Source: JAKSCF01 sp028279945 (lineage in GTDB: Bacteria; Bacillota; Clostridia; Peptostreptococcales; JAAYPU01). Taken from it: DNA of 23,749 nt. The stretch is taken from assembly GCA_028279945.1 (NCBI GenBank), contig JANQMT010000203.1:1-23749 (forward strand), written 5' to 3'. The position numbers were made by a program, and so were the translations under genes. Of this stretch, positions 1 through 6,943 are shown in pieces; the first letter of the stretch is position 1; each line of letters begins with the position of its first letter. The notes beneath the pieces were generated by a model. The model did not search any database, was not told the origin of the DNA, and was given only the letters and a program-made list of their open reading frames with translations.

Positions 1-78
1 TTTTATTTTTTTATATTAATATATATTTTAAGGAAATTTAAAATATGGAAATGCAAGTAGCCGTTGCTTAAAATAAAT

Positions 79-104
79 TAGGTTGGGCATTAAGACCCAA
101 CCTA
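79..104 (-). terminator. Hairpin 3' of the serine hydrolase gene
   Basis: A perfect 9-bp inverted repeat (79-87 with 96-104, 8-nt loop) lies about 70 bp beyond the stop codon of the serine hydrolase gene. On the minus strand the stem is followed by an AT-rich tract with a short T run, so it can serve as an intrinsic terminator, possibly bidirectional. Nothing else is recognisable in positions 1-175. Confidence 0.5.
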
Positions 105-175
105 CAAAATGGTTTTATTGCTAAACGAAAAGGCACCAGGACCCTTCCCTACGCATATTTCTGTCCTCTGTTTTT

Positions 176-1231
176 TTATTTTATTTCCGGTTCATCTCCT
201 AAAAGAATGTCCCATATCCCTTTTTGAATTCTTCTTGTTGGGGCTGATTGAATATTGGCATGTATGCTAATATGCATATTTTCCTCCGGAGCAATGGCAA
301 AGCTGGACCTGAAGCCAATGTCACTGCCTTCATGTCCATAAAGCCCTAATGCTTTATGTTTTCTAAAAAACCAACTTAAGCAAATCTGTTCTCTTGAATT
401 AATCATAGCAACAGGTTGCCACATTATCTTGTATGTATCTTCTTCTAATATTCTGCAATGATTATATTCGCCTTTATTTAAATGGGCTGATGCCCAAATC
501 AGAATGTCTTGTATATTTGAAGTCAAAGTTGAACTGGGCCCATGGGCTCTGCTGTAAGGAAAGACTTTACTAAAGACGACTTGCTTGTTTTCATTTTTTA
601 TATGCGGCGCTGCTATTTCTTCATAGTTTCTTTTAAAGGTTAGTAAAGACGATTGATTCATTCCCAGTGGTTTAAATATGTTTTCTTGTACATAGTCTTC
701 AAAGGATTGGTTGGATACTTTTGATATTAAATCTCCCAATATTTCATAAGCTATATTGCTGTACGCAAATTTTTCTCCCGGATTCCATAATAAGTGAAGA
801 TTTTCTTCAGCTTGCGCTTTTACATAATTTTCTAATGCCTTCTCATCATATTTAGGATTTTCCCATCCATAGTCATCACTATCGGGCATCCCAGAAGTAT
901 GGGACAACATTTGCTTGACCGTTATGGATTCATATCTTGGATCACTGATTTCAAAATATGGAACATATTTTTTAACCGGCTCATTGATATCTACAAGACC
1001 TTTCTCCATTAACTGCATCATTGCAGTTCCTACAAACAATTTTGTTACCGATGCCATGTGAAAAACTGTATCAGCGTTTATTTTTTCTTTTGTTTCAATA
1101 TTCCTATACCCAAAACCTTCCTGAAAAATTAATTGGTTATCTTTTCCTATGCCAACAGCTAGTCCAGGTATGTCATGGTAAAACATCATTTTGTCTATAT
1201 ATTGAATTATTTTATCCTTATTTAACTCCAT
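176..1231 (-). CDS. Serine hydrolase, class C beta-lactamase / penicillin-binding-protein fold
   Basis: The 351-residue protein has the three active-site motifs of the beta-lactamase-related serine hydrolases (PF00144). These are SxxK at residues 61-64 (SVTK, catalytic serine S61), YxN at 157-159 (YSN), and an HxG-type third motif at 300-302 (HEG) in place of KTG. Members act as esterases, D-amino-acid peptidases or beta-lactamases, and sequence alone does not give the substrate. No N-terminal signal peptide or membrane segment is visible, since the protein starts with a charged helix, so it is probably cytoplasmic, unlike true secreted beta-lactamases. The ATG follows a good GGAGGGAG ribosome site. 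It is transcribed alone, with hairpins on both sides. Confidence in the fold is high; a resistance role is not supported. Confidence 0.9.
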   Translation of the reverse strand: MELNKDKIIQYIDKMMFYHDIPGLAVGIGKDNQLIFQEGFGYRNIETKEKINADTVFHMASVTKLFVGTAMMQLMEKGLVDINEPVKKYVPYFEISDPRYESITVKQMLSHTSGMPDSDDYGWENPKYDEKALENYVKAQAEENLHLLWNPGEKFAYSNIAYEILGDLISKVSNQSFEDYVQENIFKPLGMNQSSLLTFKRNYEEIAAPHIKNENKQVVFSKVFPYSRAHGPSSTLTSNIQDILIWASAHLNKGEYNHCRILEEDTYKIMWQPVAMINSREQICLSWFFRKHKALGLYGHEGSDIGFRSSFAIAPEENMHISIHANIQSAPTRRIQKGIWDILLGDEPEIK

Positions 1232-1278
1232 TTTCTCCCTCCATATGTCTTAGTAGTTGGTGATAATATCCCACCTAA

Positions 1279-1307
1279 AAATCCACCACACGTATTGTGG
1301 TGGATTT
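1279..1307 (-). terminator. Terminator after ilvN
   Basis: A perfect 12-bp inverted repeat (1279-1290 with 1296-1307, 5-nt loop) begins 8 bp past the ilvN stop codon. On the minus strand it ends in a short T run, so it is an intrinsic terminator separating ilvN from the serine hydrolase gene. Confidence 0.75.
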
Positions 1308-1314
1308 ATTATGC

Positions 1315-1800
1315 TTATTCTTCTTCTACGTCTCTTAGCATCGCTACCGTTCCGGTTTTTGCCAGTTCAATAATGCCGAAAGGCTGTAACGTCTCAATAA
1401 TCGCATCAATTTTACTTTTTTCTCCTGTGGCTTCGATAATCAAGCTTTTTTTCCCTATGTGTACGATCCTAGCTCTAAATACATCCATCAACGTAATGAT
1501 ATCTATCCTCGATTTGATATCTGCTTTTACTTTTATTAATAGAAGTTGTTTACTTACAGTTTGACGATTGGTGACATCTTCTATCTTAATAACATCTACT
1601 AACTTACCAAGTTGTTTAATCACCTGTTCTAATATATTTTCGTCACCATGTACAGCAATGGTCATGCGTGATATTTGGGAATTTTCAGTTTCGCTTACGA
1701 CCAACGAGTCAATATTATACCCTCTCCTGCTAAACAATCCTGCAACTTTTCTTAATACTCCAGGATGATTATCTACTAATACAGATAATACATGTCTCAT
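1315..1800 (-). CDS. ilvN: Acetolactate synthase small (regulatory) subunit
   Basis: This is the regulatory subunit of acetohydroxyacid synthase, which binds the catalytic IlvB subunit and confers valine feedback control at the first common step of branched-chain amino acid synthesis. The N-terminal ACT domain is clear (residues 1-77, opening with HVLSVLVDNHPGVLRKVAGL and continuing with FSRRGYNIDSL). It is followed by the usual C-terminal domain of small subunits (about 85-161). I place the start at the ATG at 1800 because a GGGAGGA ribosome site sits directly before it, which gives 161 residues, normal for the family. An upstream ATG pair at 1821 would add seven residues but would overlap that site. 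The catalytic ilvB is not next to it, which is unusual, and a 27-codon ORF precedes it. Confidence 0.93.
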   Translation of the reverse strand: MRHVLSVLVDNHPGVLRKVAGLFSRRGYNIDSLVVSETENSQISRMTIAVHGDENILEQVIKQLGKLVDVIKIEDVTNRQTVSKQLLLIKVKADIKSRIDIITLMDVFRARIVHIGKKSLIIEATGEKSKIDAIIETLQPFGIIELAKTGTVAMLRDVEEE

Positions 1801-1866
1801 ACGCTTTCCTCCCTGCATCATTGGCTTTTTAATATATTACGATAAAAAGAGAGGTTTTTCAAGTGT

Positions 1867-1950
1867 TTACCTTAATAACTTCTCAACAATAAGCATAATG
1901 GTCATACACGTTATACAGATGGCGGTCCATAACAGCGCATTCTTTTTCAT
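1867..1950 (-). CDS. Predicted 27-residue small membrane protein (or leader peptide)
   Basis: A short ORF of 27 codons with a strong ribosome site (GAGGTGAAGGGA ending directly before the ATG at 1950). The peptide starts MKKNALLWTA, has a hydrophobic core at about residues 5-22 rich in Ile, Leu, Met and Cys, and ends in a charged tail (EKLLR). This is the layout of a single-pass small membrane protein. It lies 66 bp upstream of ilvN on the same strand. Five Leu, four Ile and one Val codons would also suit a branched-chain leader peptide, but no terminator/antiterminator hairpin is evident between its stop and ilvN. I recognise no family. Confidence 0.5.
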   Translation of the reverse strand: MKKNALLWTAICITCMTIMLIVEKLLR

Positions 1951-1966
1951 TCCCTTCACCTCACAC

Positions 1967-1997
1967 ATTATATTATATTAAGAGATTTGGGGTTTAA
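1967..1997 (-). promoter_or_regulatory. Possible sigma-A promoter for the small ORF and ilvN
   Basis: Two overlapping TATAAT hexamers occur on the minus strand (1967-1972 and 1972-1977), 16 or more bp upstream of the small ORF start. A weak TTAAAC lies 18-19 bp further upstream (1992-1997). The -10 is good and the -35 is poor. Confidence 0.3.
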
Positions 1998-1998
1998 G

Positions 1999-2134
1999 AA
2001 TTAATAATTAATAATGAATAATTAATAGTTAAGGTAGATTTTGTTTCACAAAATCTTTATTAGATTTCTCAAAAAGAGGAGATTTTCTACAGAAAATCAT
2101 CCTCAATTATTAATTATTCATTGTTCATTGTTAT
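1999..2134. repeat. Palindromic AT-rich intergenic repeat, copy R1 (~135 bp)
   Basis: The termini are imperfect inverted repeats of about 35 bp built from ATTAATAATGAATAATTAAT-like sequence. Inside are two self-complementary cores: GATTTTGT/ACAAAATC at 2037-2055 and GATTTTCT/AGAAAATC at about 2080-2097. The right end abuts the stop codon of the saccharopine-dehydrogenase-like gene. Copy R2 (3591-3728) is nearly the same in sequence and orientation. The layout resembles a MITE with no coding capacity. Confidence 0.8.
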
Positions 2135-3406
2135 TTATCTGACTGGTTTTAAAATATCTTTGGCTTCCATTTTGCTTTTGTATTCCGAATCCATTTCCAT
2201 TAATCCAGCCGGGAACTTGTAGCCTTCCATTCTTTCTAAGAATGGGTCCGGATCAAAGTATTCCGGTCCACGTACACCAGCGCCTGTCCAAATACCTTTA
2301 GCAATTAATTCCATCATCAGCGCCGGGTTAAATGCAGTTTGAGCAACAACTGCCTGAGTATTATATCTTTCTAAGCATTCTTGGTTATCCGCAACTTGAT
2401 ACAAATAAGCAGATCTATACAGACCATCTTTTTTACCGGTTACCCAAGTACCTGCACAACCTTTGCCCTTCATAATTCTTCCGATCTCTAATGGGTTGGG
2501 TGCAGCTTTAGCTAAAAAGTCTCTAGGCGTGATTTCTGAATCTCCTACCTTTATCTTCATGTTCTTGTCATCCATATTCAAAGATCTTAAATACTTTAAG
2601 CAATCGATAAAATCCTGACCGATACCATATTTGAAAGTGACTCTATTACAGTCAATATATCTAGGCATTAGCGCAACTTCTTCATGTTCTACATTAACAA
2701 CTTCAACCGGGCCGATTCCTTCTGGGAATACAAATACTTCTGGCTCTGAAAAAGGTTCGGTTGTAAACCAACCTTTATCTTTTTCCCAAATAAGTGGTGG
2801 GTTCAGACATTCTTCAATGGTTGTCCAAATGGAAAAACCAAATGCGATGTCTTTACCTTCTACTTCATAATTATCGCCATCTCTTACGTTTAATTCATAT
2901 ATCTCGTCAAATAAATGCTTTTGAGCATATTTTGCAAATACGTCCGACATTCCTGGTTCAACTCCGGAACCAACAACAGCCAGCAATCCTTTTTCTTCCC
3001 ATTGCTTAGCTTTGTCAAACTGATAATCTCCAAGTTTAATATGTGTTTTTTCATATGGCTTCTCAGGGTGAGCTTTTGATAAAGTCATAGCACAGTCCAT
3101 ATAATTTACACCAGCTTCAAATGCTGCGTCAAAAATAGTTTCGTTGAATCTTGGGTCTACACAATTCATGATCATTTCAACATCATATTTTTTTGCCATT
3201 GCAACGATTTCATTTAAATCAGATGCATTAATTTTTTCTGCAGGATATCTTGTTTCCCCTAATCTCTTAGAAACCTCTTTCGCTCTGTTCACATCGTAAT
3301 CAGAAAGAACCATTTGTTCCATCCATTCACTATTTGGGTCTACATCTTTAGTTATTGCTGCAAGCGATTCCCCTACGCCACCTACACCTATTAGTAAAAC
3401 TTTCAT
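2135..3406 (-). CDS. Saccharopine dehydrogenase family NAD(P) oxidoreductase
   Basis: A 423-residue protein with an N-terminal Rossmann nucleotide-binding motif (MKVLLIGVGGVG, residues 1-12) and the layout of the saccharopine dehydrogenase/LYS9-like family. These enzymes make or split a secondary amine between an amino acid and a 2-oxo acid or aldehyde. Besides saccharopine, the family includes carboxy(nor)spermidine dehydrogenases of polyamine synthesis. The substrate cannot be assigned, because no lysine or polyamine gene is adjacent. The start is set at the ATG at 3406, which has a GGAGGGAG site nine bases upstream. A further 30 in-frame codons upstream (to 3496) have no ribosome site and do not look like the family's N-terminus. 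The gene sits alone between direct copies of repeats R1 and R2. Confidence 0.8.
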   Translation of the reverse strand: MKVLLIGVGGVGESLAAITKDVDPNSEWMEQMVLSDYDVNRAKEVSKRLGETRYPAEKINASDLNEIVAMAKKYDVEMIMNCVDPRFNETIFDAAFEAGVNYMDCAMTLSKAHPEKPYEKTHIKLGDYQFDKAKQWEEKGLLAVVGSGVEPGMSDVFAKYAQKHLFDEIYELNVRDGDNYEVEGKDIAFGFSIWTTIEECLNPPLIWEKDKGWFTTEPFSEPEVFVFPEGIGPVEVVNVEHEEVALMPRYIDCNRVTFKYGIGQDFIDCLKYLRSLNMDDKNMKIKVGDSEITPRDFLAKAAPNPLEIGRIMKGKGCAGTWVTGKKDGLYRSAYLYQVADNQECLERYNTQAVVAQTAFNPALMMELIAKGIWTGAGVRGPEYFDPDPFLERMEGYKFPAGLMEMDSEYKSKMEAKDILKPVR

Positions 3407-3590
3407 TATAGTTTTCTCCCTCCAATTCAGTGGTTTAGTTTTAACATTTACGAACGACTCTGTAAATATTTTAGTATGATTTTTCAGAATATTCAATTAT
3501 GCAGTTGCTCTCTTTTTTGTATTTGTTTGCTGTGATTGTTGGTGCTAATATTTTTTGAAATAGCAAATTAATACAAAAATAGGGGACAGG

Positions 3591-3728
3591 TTAAATAATG
3601 AATAATGAATAGTTAAGGTAGATTTTGTTTCACAAAATCTACCTTAGATTTCTCAAAAACTAAAAAGGAGATTTTCTAACAGAAAATCATCCTAAATTAT
3701 TAATTATTCATTATTCATTATTAATTGT
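3591..3728. repeat. Palindromic AT-rich intergenic repeat, copy R2 (~138 bp)
   Basis: Same structure and orientation as R1: AT-rich inverted ends, a GATTTTGTTTCACAAAATC core (3620-3638) and a GATTTTCTaacAGAAAATC core (about 3670-3688). It ends a few bases before the stop codon of the AraC-family gene. Between the saccharopine-dehydrogenase-like gene and R2 (3407-3590) I see nothing definite beyond AT-rich leader sequence. Confidence 0.8.
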
Positions 3729-3735
3729 TCTTATC

Positions 3736-5769
3736 CTATTTCTTTTCTACTATGATCATTTCAGCTGAAAATTCGCTTATATTGGATTGAATTTCTAAAT
3801 GGCCGTCTGCCTTTGTTTCTCTTACAAACACCTGTGGATATGATGCCCACTCTATTATTTGCTTTGTTTCCTCTTTTATAATATCCGGAAATCCCAGTTT
3901 TGCATAAATAGAAAAAATACAATTCTTTTTACTAATGCGATATTTCTTAATATTATATTCACCGTTAATATGATTAATTTTTATAATAAATTCATTTTGT
4001 ATTTGCGTATTTTCTATAAGGGATACAAGTTCTTCAGGAGGTTGTATGTTTTTATAAACCTCTTCAAAATAAGAATCCGCTGAATATATCAAAATTTTAT
4101 AAGCATTTAGATCTTTTAGAATGATGTAATTTTTTCCTGAAGCTAGAATTTCACCCTCCAGGTCAGTGATCATTTTGTGCGCATAAAATGACGGCTTTTT
4201 TATTCCTGCTGATGTTATAATCCCATTATCACCTTTCATCATCGTATAGGAATCCATAGAATCTACAGCAATATATGAATCAGATATATCCTCCAAAAGC
4301 CCTCTTTGTATAATACCGGGTACCATTAAAACCGAATCATATACATAATTCCGGTCTACATTAACGGACTGTTCAGATATCTTTATGTCTAAATTGCTGC
4401 CGGCTTTTTCTTGGATTTTTTTTAAAACATCCCTAGGGTTTTCATTTTCAACAATAATTTCGAAGCTTAATTTTTTTTCGATGTCTTCTCTTCTAACGCT
4501 TAATCTTTTTATTGTTTGATATATGTCCACTGAAACTTGATTGACGTCTTTATAAGAAATGGTTATGATCAGGCCTAAACCCAAATCTAAAACGTTAATC
4601 AAAGCTTCAATATTGGTTGATAAGTTGACATTCAATACTTTTATAATTTTAATATTCAGACTTTCACAGATCTCTATTAGCTGTTTTAATGCTTCACTAT
4701 AAACTAAAAGGTTGATGTCTTCTACAATTAATGTCCTCCAGCTTTTTTTTAGATATGGTCTTGTATCACCTTTACTATCAACTTCTATAACCTCAATAGA
4801 TTTTGTGCCACTATTGTTATAATGGGCATATACATTACTAAAATGTGTCTTAATGATGCTTAAAATACTTTCTTTGTTATATGTAGTAAACTTTCCTTTG
4901 GTTTCTTCACCCCGAACTTTATCTAAGTAAAGTTCTCTATATTCGTCCGGATGGCAATTAAACCATTTTGTAAAATATTTTACATAATATCTTGGTGCTG
5001 AGAATCCGCATTCCATAGCAATTTCACTGATTTTCTTATCCGTACCTAAAACCAGCATTTCTGATTCCTCGACTCGAACAAAGTTCAGAAAATCTTGAAA
5101 GCTTAATCCAGTAGCTTCTTTAATAACATGAGATAAGTAATATACACTTAGATGTTCACGTTCAGCTATTTCCTGTAAGGTCAATTTTCTAGAATAATTT
5201 TCATAAATATAATTGGTAATGCGATTAACCCGTTCAGCAAGAATTTTATTGCTTTTATTTTTCATTTCATTGACAAACTTACCGTCATCCATGGAAAAGT
5301 ATTGAAAATCATTAATAAGCTCTGTTATAAAATCATTGGTATATTTTATAATTCTATCTTGATAGCCTTCTGTTTTATTCAAAGCTTCCACCATAGTTCT
5401 TATCATCAGTTTTCTTAATTTTTCTAAGGGTTCATTAACCTTGTCCGCATTATAAGAGGTGTCTGTTATAAAAAAAGGATTGATTAAGTTAGAATGGTAT
5501 TTCCTAAAAAAATTGAGATCAATTTGTAAAATCAATATGACATTTTGTTCACTTGTACACATTATGCTATGAAGCTCTCTGTTATTAATAATAAGAACAT
5601 CGTCCTTCTTTAAAGCATAAGTATAGTATCCGTCCTTAACCTTTATGGTTCCATCCAGAACAAAGATAACCTCTAGTTCCTCATGATAATGTATGGGATA
5701 TTCTTCAAAACTGGCAACAAAAATATTGACCGGCAGATTATCTTGATATAATACTTTTTCCTTTAGCAT
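3736..5769 (-). CDS. AraC-family regulator fused to a degenerate GH39-like domain
   Basis: The protein has 677 residues. Residues 1-150 form a cupin-like sensor (HYHEELEVIFVLDG at 27-40). Residues 182-285 are a double helix-turn-helix of the AraC type (LTLQEIAEREHLSVYYLSHV; later ISEIAMECGFSAPRYY). The remainder (about 300-677) resembles the beta-xylosidase family GH39: the conserved stretch GIKKPSFYAHKMITDLEGE at 522-540 leads into a beta-sandwich end, and FEIIVENEN at 436-444 and ISEQ at 464-467 occupy the places of the FEVWNEPN acid/base and TEWN nucleophile motifs. The NEPN signature is lost and the barrel is shorter than usual, so it more likely binds a sugar or is vestigial than hydrolyses. 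The ATG follows a GGAGAG site. AraC-GH39 fusions are known in Firmicutes; the ligand is unknown. Confidence 0.82.
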   Translation of the reverse strand: MLKEKVLYQDNLPVNIFVASFEEYPIHYHEELEVIFVLDGTIKVKDGYYTYALKKDDVLIINNRELHSIMCTSEQNVILILQIDLNFFRKYHSNLINPFFITDTSYNADKVNEPLEKLRKLMIRTMVEALNKTEGYQDRIIKYTNDFITELINDFQYFSMDDGKFVNEMKNKSNKILAERVNRITNYIYENYSRKLTLQEIAEREHLSVYYLSHVIKEATGLSFQDFLNFVRVEESEMLVLGTDKKISEIAMECGFSAPRYYVKYFTKWFNCHPDEYRELYLDKVRGEETKGKFTTYNKESILSIIKTHFSNVYAHYNNSGTKSIEVIEVDSKGDTRPYLKKSWRTLIVEDINLLVYSEALKQLIEICESLNIKIIKVLNVNLSTNIEALINVLDLGLGLIITISYKDVNQVSVDIYQTIKRLSVRREDIEKKLSFEIIVENENPRDVLKKIQEKAGSNLDIKISEQSVNVDRNYVYDSVLMVPGIIQRGLLEDISDSYIAVDSMDSYTMMKGDNGIITSAGIKKPSFYAHKMITDLEGEILASGKNYIILKDLNAYKILIYSADSYFEEVYKNIQPPEELVSLIENTQIQNEFIIKINHINGEYNIKKYRISKKNCIFSIYAKLGFPDIIKEETKQIIEWASYPQVFVRETKADGHLEIQSNISEFSAEMIIVEKK

Positions 5770-5790
5770 AAAATCTCTCCGTTAAGCAAA

Positions 5791-5840
5791 CTCTATTCCA
5801 TTGGAATTTTTGTTCCATTTCAATAGAGCTTTCTTTTTTT
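5791..5840. terminator. Bidirectional hairpin between the radical SAM and AraC genes
   Basis: An imperfect 16-bp inverted repeat (5791-5806 with 5813-5828, 13 of 16 paired, 6-nt loop). It is flanked on the plus strand by a strong T run (5830-5840), which is also the A tract at the end of the radical SAM gene. It starts directly after that gene's stop on the minus strand. It could also act as an operator, because it lies only 22 bp upstream of the AraC start. Confidence 0.6.
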
Positions 5841-6693
5841 AAACATTTCCTAAATACACTTTTTTAAGATATTTCAAACCTATTTTTTTTGCTCGATTCA
5901 TAAAATGTATATCAGTAGGTGCCTGTTTATATTGGTATCTTGGGAAATACCGACTAAGATGAAGAGGTATTGAATCATCTATGGTACTGATATATCTAGC
6001 AATATCTTCTATGGTTTCTATATTATCATTTTTACCGGTTACTAATAAAGTAGTTATCTCGATATGGCACTTTTGAGCGCTTGTTTTTATGGTATCTAAC
6101 ACAGGCCGAATGCGCCCTTTGCATTCCTTATAATATTCATCACTAAACCCTTTCAAATCTATATTCATAGCGTCTATATAGGGTAATAATTCTTTTAAAG
6201 GTGCTTGATTAATATAACCATTGGTCACCAGTACATTTTTCTTTCCTTTTTTCTGATTAAGCTTTGCCGTATCCAAAACAAACTCATACCAAATAGAAGG
6301 TTCATTGTAGGTAAATGCAATGCCTATATTATTCTTTTCATGAATGGCCATATCTACAATATTTTGAGGTGTTGTTAGTACACCTTCTTTTATTTCTTGG
6401 GATATATTATGGTTTTGACAAAACCCACACTCAAGGTTGCATCCAAAAGTTCCTATAGACAATATTCTATATCCCGGATAGTAATCTTTTAAAGGTTTTT
6501 TCTCAATAGGGTCCATTGCATAGGAAGATATTCTTCCATAATTGGTACTCAATAAAGTACCCTTCTTATTGTACCTGACCTTGCAAAGCCCTGCTTTTTT
6601 GTCCTCAATAAAGCAGTAATGCGGACATAATGTGCATTTAACAGTATCATCCCTTAATTTTTCATAATACATACATTCTTTCTCTTTCAACAT
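5839..6693 (-). CDS. amrS: AmmeMemoRadiSam system radical SAM enzyme
   Basis: A 284-residue radical SAM protein. The 4Fe-4S motif CxxxCxxC is at C85, C89 and C92 (GTFGCNLECGFCQNHNI). A cysteine-rich N-terminal segment (C20, C23, C27, C37) precedes it, as in PflA-like activating enzymes. The features match the radical SAM member of the AmmeMemoRadiSam trio, whose reaction is not established as far as I know. The start is placed at 6693, behind an AAAGGA site at nine-base spacing; an ATG at 6720 would add nine residues without a ribosome site. The upstream neighbour encodes the MEMO and AMMECR1 parts, so all three components are present. Confidence 0.9.
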   Translation of the reverse strand: MLKEKECMYYEKLRDDTVKCTLCPHYCFIEDKKAGLCKVRYNKKGTLLSTNYGRISSYAMDPIEKKPLKDYYPGYRILSIGTFGCNLECGFCQNHNISQEIKEGVLTTPQNIVDMAIHEKNNIGIAFTYNEPSIWYEFVLDTAKLNQKKGKKNVLVTNGYINQAPLKELLPYIDAMNIDLKGFSDEYYKECKGRIRPVLDTIKTSAQKCHIEITTLLVTGKNDNIETIEDIARYISTIDDSIPLHLSRYFPRYQYKQAPTDIHFMNRAKKIGLKYLKKVYLGNV

Positions 6694-6720
6694 AATAATA
6701 CATCCTTTCACAAGATCCAA

Positions 6721-6943
6721 TAAATATTATGTTAATCTGTGAATATTTGTCGAAATATTTATCAACATGTCATCACAAACAAAATACACCTTTTCATTAG
6801 TTTTCCACATAAGAATTTAACTGTTAGAAGCAAATATCCCAAAACTGGTGTGGAAAACAAATCACCCTTTAATCCATTGAAATAACTAACCTTTAGCAGT
6901 ACGCAGTTTTTTTTATCAACAAGTTATCCACAGTTTGAATAAT
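6721..6943. promoter_or_regulatory. Intergenic cluster of DnaA-box-like and Spo0A-box-like sites
   Basis: In this 223-bp AT-rich gap there is one exact DnaA box TTATCCACA (6924-6932). Two TTTTCCACA sites fit the relaxed TTWTNCACA consensus and are arranged as a 10-bp inverted repeat (6800-6809 and 6849-6858). A TTTGTCGAA site at 6746-6754 matches the Spo0A box and is centred in a perfect AATATTT/AAATATT palindrome (6742-6759). Binding is not shown; this is motif recognition only. Confidence 0.45.

Noticed and set aside
3407..3496. 30-codon N-terminal extension of the saccharopine-dehydrogenase-like protein
   Set aside because: The Rossmann motif begins at the internal ATG, which has its own strong ribosome site; the extension has none.
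1999..3728. Repeats R1 and R2 as a CRISPR array or complete insertion sequence
   Set aside because: Only two copies more than 1.4 kb apart with a gene between, no regular spacers, and no transposase gene.
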